A stretch of 64,000 bases of DNA from Zarea fungicola (Eukaryota; Ascomycota; Sordariomycetes; Hypocreales; Cordycipitaceae). Under the pieces are notes generated by a model. That model was not told where the DNA came from. It worked only from the letters and a program-made list of their open reading frames with translations, and did no database searches. The stretch covers positions 1 through 64,000 of the forward strand of contig FWCC01000099.1 of NCBI GenBank assembly GCA_900169235.1. The letters run 5' to 3'. The position numbers were made by a program, and so were the translations under genes. Below, one piece after another: positions 59,616-64,000 of the stretch. Positions within the stretch are counted from its first letter, which is position 1, and each line of letters opens with the position of its first letter.

Positions 59616-60301
59616 ATAAGAATCCAAATGCCGCTTTTCTGCAACATACACTTTGACAAGCAAACTGCAACACGATTGTTGCGCAATTATGGCCATGAAA
59701 AATGGCACCCAATGTATGTGCATGTTCAGGGCGCCGGAGCCAATAAAAAATGGCAAAAGCCGGCTGATGGTAATAAGCGGTCTGATCTAAGTGGGTAGCA
59801 ACCACATCTGAGCTGCTTGACGGAACTCAAGTTTGTCACTGCAGATCAGTTTGCGGTATTCCAATTTTGTCTCGTGAGCCAATGAAAACAATGCCAGATT
59901 TCGCTGAAATTCGTGAAGATTCAGAATGACGACGCTATTCATACAGTCATAGTTTTTGGAACTGCTGGGTTGATGTATCCCCGGGGCGAAGGCTATACTG
60001 CTCCGCCGTGATGACGATGATCCTTTCTCCCCCACCCCCACAGACGCGCTAGAAAAGAGGACTTGGAAGCAAATCCCCCATGTCTTGATTGCGGTCCCAC
60101 GAGCAAACGAGCACGCTAATTGCTTGGCCTTTAATGGCCAGCGCTGGTTATGCCCCGGATAAGAATGGATATGATGACGATGTGAGAGGATTCGGGTTAC
60201 ATCAGTGACTGGCGCAGTTGAATGCCGCCTTTAAATACTCACTTTCCTACCTCATCCTTGGTTGTACATCACAACATTCTCAACGTACTTGCTTTAGCAC
60301 C
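59616..60301. promoter_or_regulatory. Promoter of the 2OG oxygenase gene
   Basis: No gene is seen. A TTTAAATA box at 60230-60237 lies 65 bp before the oxygenase ATG, a usual spacing for a short leader. A CCAAT pentamer lies near 59879. Confidence 0.45.
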
Positions 60302-61392
60302 ATGACAACCTCATTCACTTCGCTTCCAATCGTCGACTTGGCACCGCTTTCAAGCGAGTGTGCGAGCGAAGAAGACCTATTACAGCTTTCGCTGCGGCTG
60401 CATGATGTATTTGCAACAGTCGGTTTTGCATATCTGATCAATGCGCCGCTGTCGTTTAACCACAACGATGTCTTTGGAATGGCCAAGGAGTTCTTCCATC
60501 TTCCCGAGGAGGAGAAGATGACCGTGGCCAAGAAGACATTTCGGAAGACAAATACAAACACCTATAGAGGGTAAGTGCAGTGCCTGTATAGTGAGCTGGC
60601 ATGGCGACTCTAATGGCGGGTACATGGTGATCTAGCTACTTTCCTGTACAGCCTGGTGCCGACCCCCGGAATTTGAAGGCTGGATTTGAGCTTGGCCCTT
60701 CACATCACCTGCCACCGTCGTCTCGACCCTCAAGCTCTCCCTTTATCCTCACCGAACCGAATTGTTTTCCCTCATCCGCTCAGTTTACCTCTGCCTACAA
60801 GCTGGAATCATTGCATGCCGACCTTTCGTCACTTGCTAACACACTCCTCGCGCTGTTGGCATCGTCTCTCGGCAAGAACCCTGCCTCGTTCACTTCAATC
60901 ATGCGCAACAGCATCTCGACGCTACGACTACTTCACTACCCCGGCCATGCGAACGTCACCGCAGCCGATTCCGCCGATGCGCTGAAGCAGGAGCTGAGCT
61001 GCACGCCACACACCGACTCGGGACTACTGACGCTGCTGCACCAAGACACTACGGGTGGACTCGAGGTTCTCAACTCCGAGGGCGCCTGGATCCCCGTGCC
61101 ACATGTACCGGGTAGTATCGTCGTCAACGTCGGCGACTTGATGGCTCAGATGAGCGGCGGGCGCTTCGTTGCAACCATGCACCGTGTGCGCAGTGCGCCA
61201 ACGGAGCGCTTCAGCGTACCCTTCTTCTCAGAACCCGGTGTCGAGGCCATGGTCGGAGAGAGCGGCAAAGAGGTGCGGTATGAGGAGTTTGTACTTGAGA
61301 AAATGGGCACGTGGGTCGAGTTTCAGGATGATATGGAAGAGGCTGAGATTATGAGCGCCGTGAGCACCACCTCCGAAGTCCCTGCTTATTAG
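60302..61392 (+). CDS. 2-oxoglutarate/Fe(II) oxygenase (isopenicillin N synthase-like)
   Basis: Exons 60302-60570 and 60636-61392 join across a 65-nt intron (GTAAGT...GATCTAG, phase 2) to give 341 residues. The N-terminal DIOX_N part (LPIVDLAPLS, VGFAYLINAPL, AKEFFHLPEEEKM, YRGYFPVQPGAD) and the C-terminal catalytic barrel are both complete. The iron ligands are H215 and D217 in H-T-D-S-G-L-L-T and H272 in M-H-R-V. R281 and S283 in R-F-S-V-P-F-F bind 2-oxoglutarate. The preceding L-L-H-Y-P is typical of this family. Such enzymes hydroxylate, desaturate or cyclise metabolites; the substrate cannot be deduced. It lies 686 bp downstream of the GT90 stop on the same strand, with its own TATA-like box. 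It could belong with the monooxygenase in one pathway. Confidence 0.92.
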
Positions 61393-63617
61393 GAACTTTT
61401 TCATTCGTCGCCCCAGATGGCGCAAAGAGTTTTTGCTTTCTCGTGATAATGACATATACCATCATCAATATTAGTAGAATGAAACTGAAGGACTTATTGC
61501 CCTTTGCCCGCATAGAGAACGGGATAACGCACGTATGTTGTCCGATTTGATACGAAAGTGGAGAGTCAAAGTCAACCATGCAGAATGGCCGAAAATGCTC
61601 TTCGAGATACTGGAACTCAATTCCACGAACTGGTGGCTCACTTGCTAGACGTGAGGTGGGATTTTTACCTGTCACATACCAGGAACAAAACATAAATGGA
61701 GACCGACCGAACCATTCTCAGTTGATAATTCAATGTCTGCACCAACTTGAATTGGTGGGGATTAAACTGAGGGCCCTCGTATTGTAAGACGACGCGCATT
61801 TTTTTTAAAGGCTCAACTACAAAAGAGCCTAAAAGAGGGGCTAAACAAAGGGCTTAACAAAAAGGCACAAAAATGTAGCTCATGCGGGTTTAACTCGTTG
61901 CGAGAACGGAAATGTCGGGCCTGTGGCCGCCAAGTGGATTTAGTGTCATCCGACATCCGACATCTGACAAAGCGTCAAGCGTTGCCTTGTTTCTCATTGG
62001 TGCTAATTTACGCCGGGGTGCACTGCGGAAGAAGTTTGAAGATATACATAAAGCCTGGACAAGCAAGAACATCGGAGAGAGGACGAACCGGGGTGAATGT
62101 TCACTGTTGAGGATGACTGCGTCCGTGGTCCTGCTCCGTTTTGCGCCACCAGGGCTTATTAGGGGCCCGTTATCAATCTTCGGGTTTTAGCATGCTATTA
62201 GTTCGTAAGTCAGTTACTAATCTTGGAGAGCCAGCCACATCCCATTGCAGGGGGGAAATGTTTGCGCCTCACCAAACACCACTATGCCCTTGATACCCAG
62301 AGTTGAGTTCGTCATATCAGGAGACCACAGTGCATATCAATTCTTGGGACTTTTGTTCAGTGAAAGGTTCATTTTATGTCGGGAATGGGACGCCAAAAGA
62401 CGCTGGGTTACAAAACCGGGTTGACGCAACCTGCGCCGAAGCGTCTGCGGCGCTGTCTCCTCCAAAGTTGCATCATTACTTACGATGCACCATGCACCAC
62501 GGTAGTAATACAGTTCAGCGCCGACTTCAAGGCCATCCAATAGTGACGACAGGCTGAACCGGGGCTACCTAGAGGTGACTAAGAGCTGCCAGGCAACTTG
62601 GGTTTCTCACCACCTGCTCCTACAGGCCGTTCTGACACATTCCGCAGTAACTAGGTGGAAAAAACTTGTCCAAAAGTGTACTCCTCCGTACTGATTCGCG
62701 CAAGGAGTGGTTATTGTTATCAGTACAGAAGGTCTTCCTGCAGACGAGTGTGCCGCCTTTTCCGTATAGTGGCTCCGGCGGAACCGTGGGGCCGAGCTGA
62801 CGCCGACAGGGCTCAGGGGCCAAGCCACCAACACCTGGCGTGTCCCTAATCTCCCATCTGAAAAGCCTCCTTCCTACTTAAGGCTATTTACCAGTAACTG
62901 CGACTGGTAGATGAAGTAGCCAGATGCCCGCTAAAAACGTCAGCAGTGGTCGCTGTACAGTGGGTAGATGCGCCGCAAGGCAGCGACCGCCCACGACTCG
63001 CCAAAACCCAGCCTCGTTCACCAAACAGCTTCGCATTGTGGGCGCATTTTGCGGGCTTCTGCATCTTTCGCACGTTACCGATTGGATTTGACCGGCGTAA
63101 TTGGTTCGGGTAGGTGGTTGCTGCTCCGGGGTCCTGGAGTGGGCTTGAACTTTTGAAAGTCCAAAATGGAGTGCCATTCCGCCCATCTGCAAAAGTTCTC
63201 GGACGTTGGTGGATAGTCGGCACGACTGATTAGTTGGTTGCAGTCTTGCAGATAAAGAGAATTTCTTTTTGGAAGGGACGAGCCATCATCCGCATGTGGC
63301 GGCCGTTTTGATGTAACCTATAGTGGCAACGGTGTCATATCTCTGGCATTCCCTCTTAGTTCCCAGTGTGAACACATGCCAATGCTGGCAATCGGTAGTG
63401 CCTACTCATAGCGCATAAATATATATATGTACGCAGAAGTCGTCATGGTGTTTTGCCCGGATTCCTCGCCCGGATTCTTTTGTTCGAGCTTCTCGTCACG
63501 AGTTACACACAGACATCTGCGTAATAAGATACAGTACAGTAAGAGAATTTTCACGCAACTCAATCCACTTCTTCTCTTTCTTACAATATGTGACCCCAAT
63601 GCAGGCAAGTTCCCATC
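61393..63617. other. Intergenic region with a possible zinc-ribbon remnant
   Basis: No intact gene is supported. A 114-codon frame at 61766-62110 carries two CxxC pairs (see findings). TATATATA at about 63418-63427 could be the TATA region of the OPT gene, about 190 bp before its ATG. Nothing else is recognised. Confidence 0.5.
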
Positions 63618-64000
63618 ATGGGCGAGAAAAGCTCGAATGACGGCAACGACTCCGTCCATGCTGTCGGTGATATCGCGCAACTCGAGGCGCAAGAGCAACT
63701 GCGCAACATACAGCGTCACCACGCCCATGATCCCAACCTGCCTGATGAATTCGTAGACGAAGTTGCCGACGCGCTCGCCTCTTCTGACCCCAAGGTCACT
63801 ATTGATGAGGCGGGGCACCTCCTTGAGGACTCACCATATCCGGAAGTGCGTGCCGCCGTCCGAAACTACGATGAAGATGTCCCAGCCAACACGATCCGAG
63901 CCTGGGTCATTGGCATGCTCTTCACCACCATTGGCTCCGGTCTCAACATGCTGTTTAGCATGCGCGCCCCCTCCATCATCATCACCACCTATGTTGCCCA
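63618..64000 (+). CDS. OPT-family oligopeptide transporter, N-terminal part
   Basis: The frame is open from the ATG at 63618 to the window edge (127 residues, 3' end missing). The first 90 residues are a hydrophilic cytosolic tail. The family-typical lead-in SPYPEVRAAVRNYDEDVP follows, then the first membrane span AWVIGMLFTTIGSGLNMLFS and the next R-A-P-S-I-I-I-T segment. OPT proteins are proton-coupled plasma-membrane importers of small peptides, glutathione conjugates or metal chelates. In fungi they often accompany secondary-metabolite or nutrient-uptake genes. No intron is visible in this part. Completeness and selectivity cannot be judged from the fragment. Confidence 0.9.
   Translation, partial: MGEKSSNDGNDSVHAVGDIAQLEAQEQLRNIQRHHAHDPNLPDEFVDEVADALASSDPKVTIDEAGHLLEDSPYPEVRAAVRNYDEDVPANTIRAWVIGMLFTTIGSGLNMLFSMRAPSIIITTYVA

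Overview
The window comes from the nuclear genome of a filamentous ascomycete, most likely a Sordariomycete and probably Hypocreales. This rests on short spliceosomal introns (about 53-112 nt, most starting GTAAGT/GTGAGT/GTATGT-like and ending CAG/TAG), two Zn2Cys6 regulators, a DUF6590 protein, an Ssh4 adaptor, a CAP10/GT90 protein, and many copies of a GTACGGAGTAC-type motif between genes. The species was not determined. No rRNA, tRNA, CRISPR array or intact transposon was recognised.

Layout. 1-2.9 kb: a multi-exon DUF6590 gene with about 30-residue repeats and a frameshifted C-terminus. 4.1-7.5 kb: a short-chain dehydrogenase facing a carnosine-type N-methyltransferase, which shares a divergent promoter with a proteasome assembly chaperone 4-like gene. 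9.1-12.1 kb: transportin (Kap104). 12.1-24.8 kb: a 12.7-kb gene-free region containing an assembly gap, hairpins and promoter motifs, leading to a Zn2Cys6 regulator at 24.8-26.6 kb whose reading frame continues beyond its stop. 29.0-37.6 kb: three minus-strand genes, namely Ssh4 (with a GC-AG intron and two PPxY motifs), an orphan single-pass membrane protein and a large disordered protein. 37.6-44.3 kb: gene-free. 44.3-45.4 kb: a membrane-anchored endonuclease/exonuclease/phosphatase-fold protein. 45.4-49.9 kb: gene-free. 49.9-50.8 kb: an acidic, disordered orphan.

52.6-64 kb looks like accessory metabolism: a second Zn2Cys6 regulator, an FAD monooxygenase divergent from a multi-membrane-span GT90 protein, a 2-oxoglutarate/Fe(II) oxygenase, and the 5' end of an OPT-family transporter cut by the window edge. 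No polyketide, peptide or terpene synthase is visible, so reading this as one pathway is inference.

Gene models were built by hand from reading frames, splice signals, intron phase and family motifs. Coordinates span first to last coding base, with introns given in the evidence. The housekeeping genes (transportin, Ssh4, N-methyltransferase, proteasome chaperone) are firmly assigned; the orphan genes are described but not given a function.
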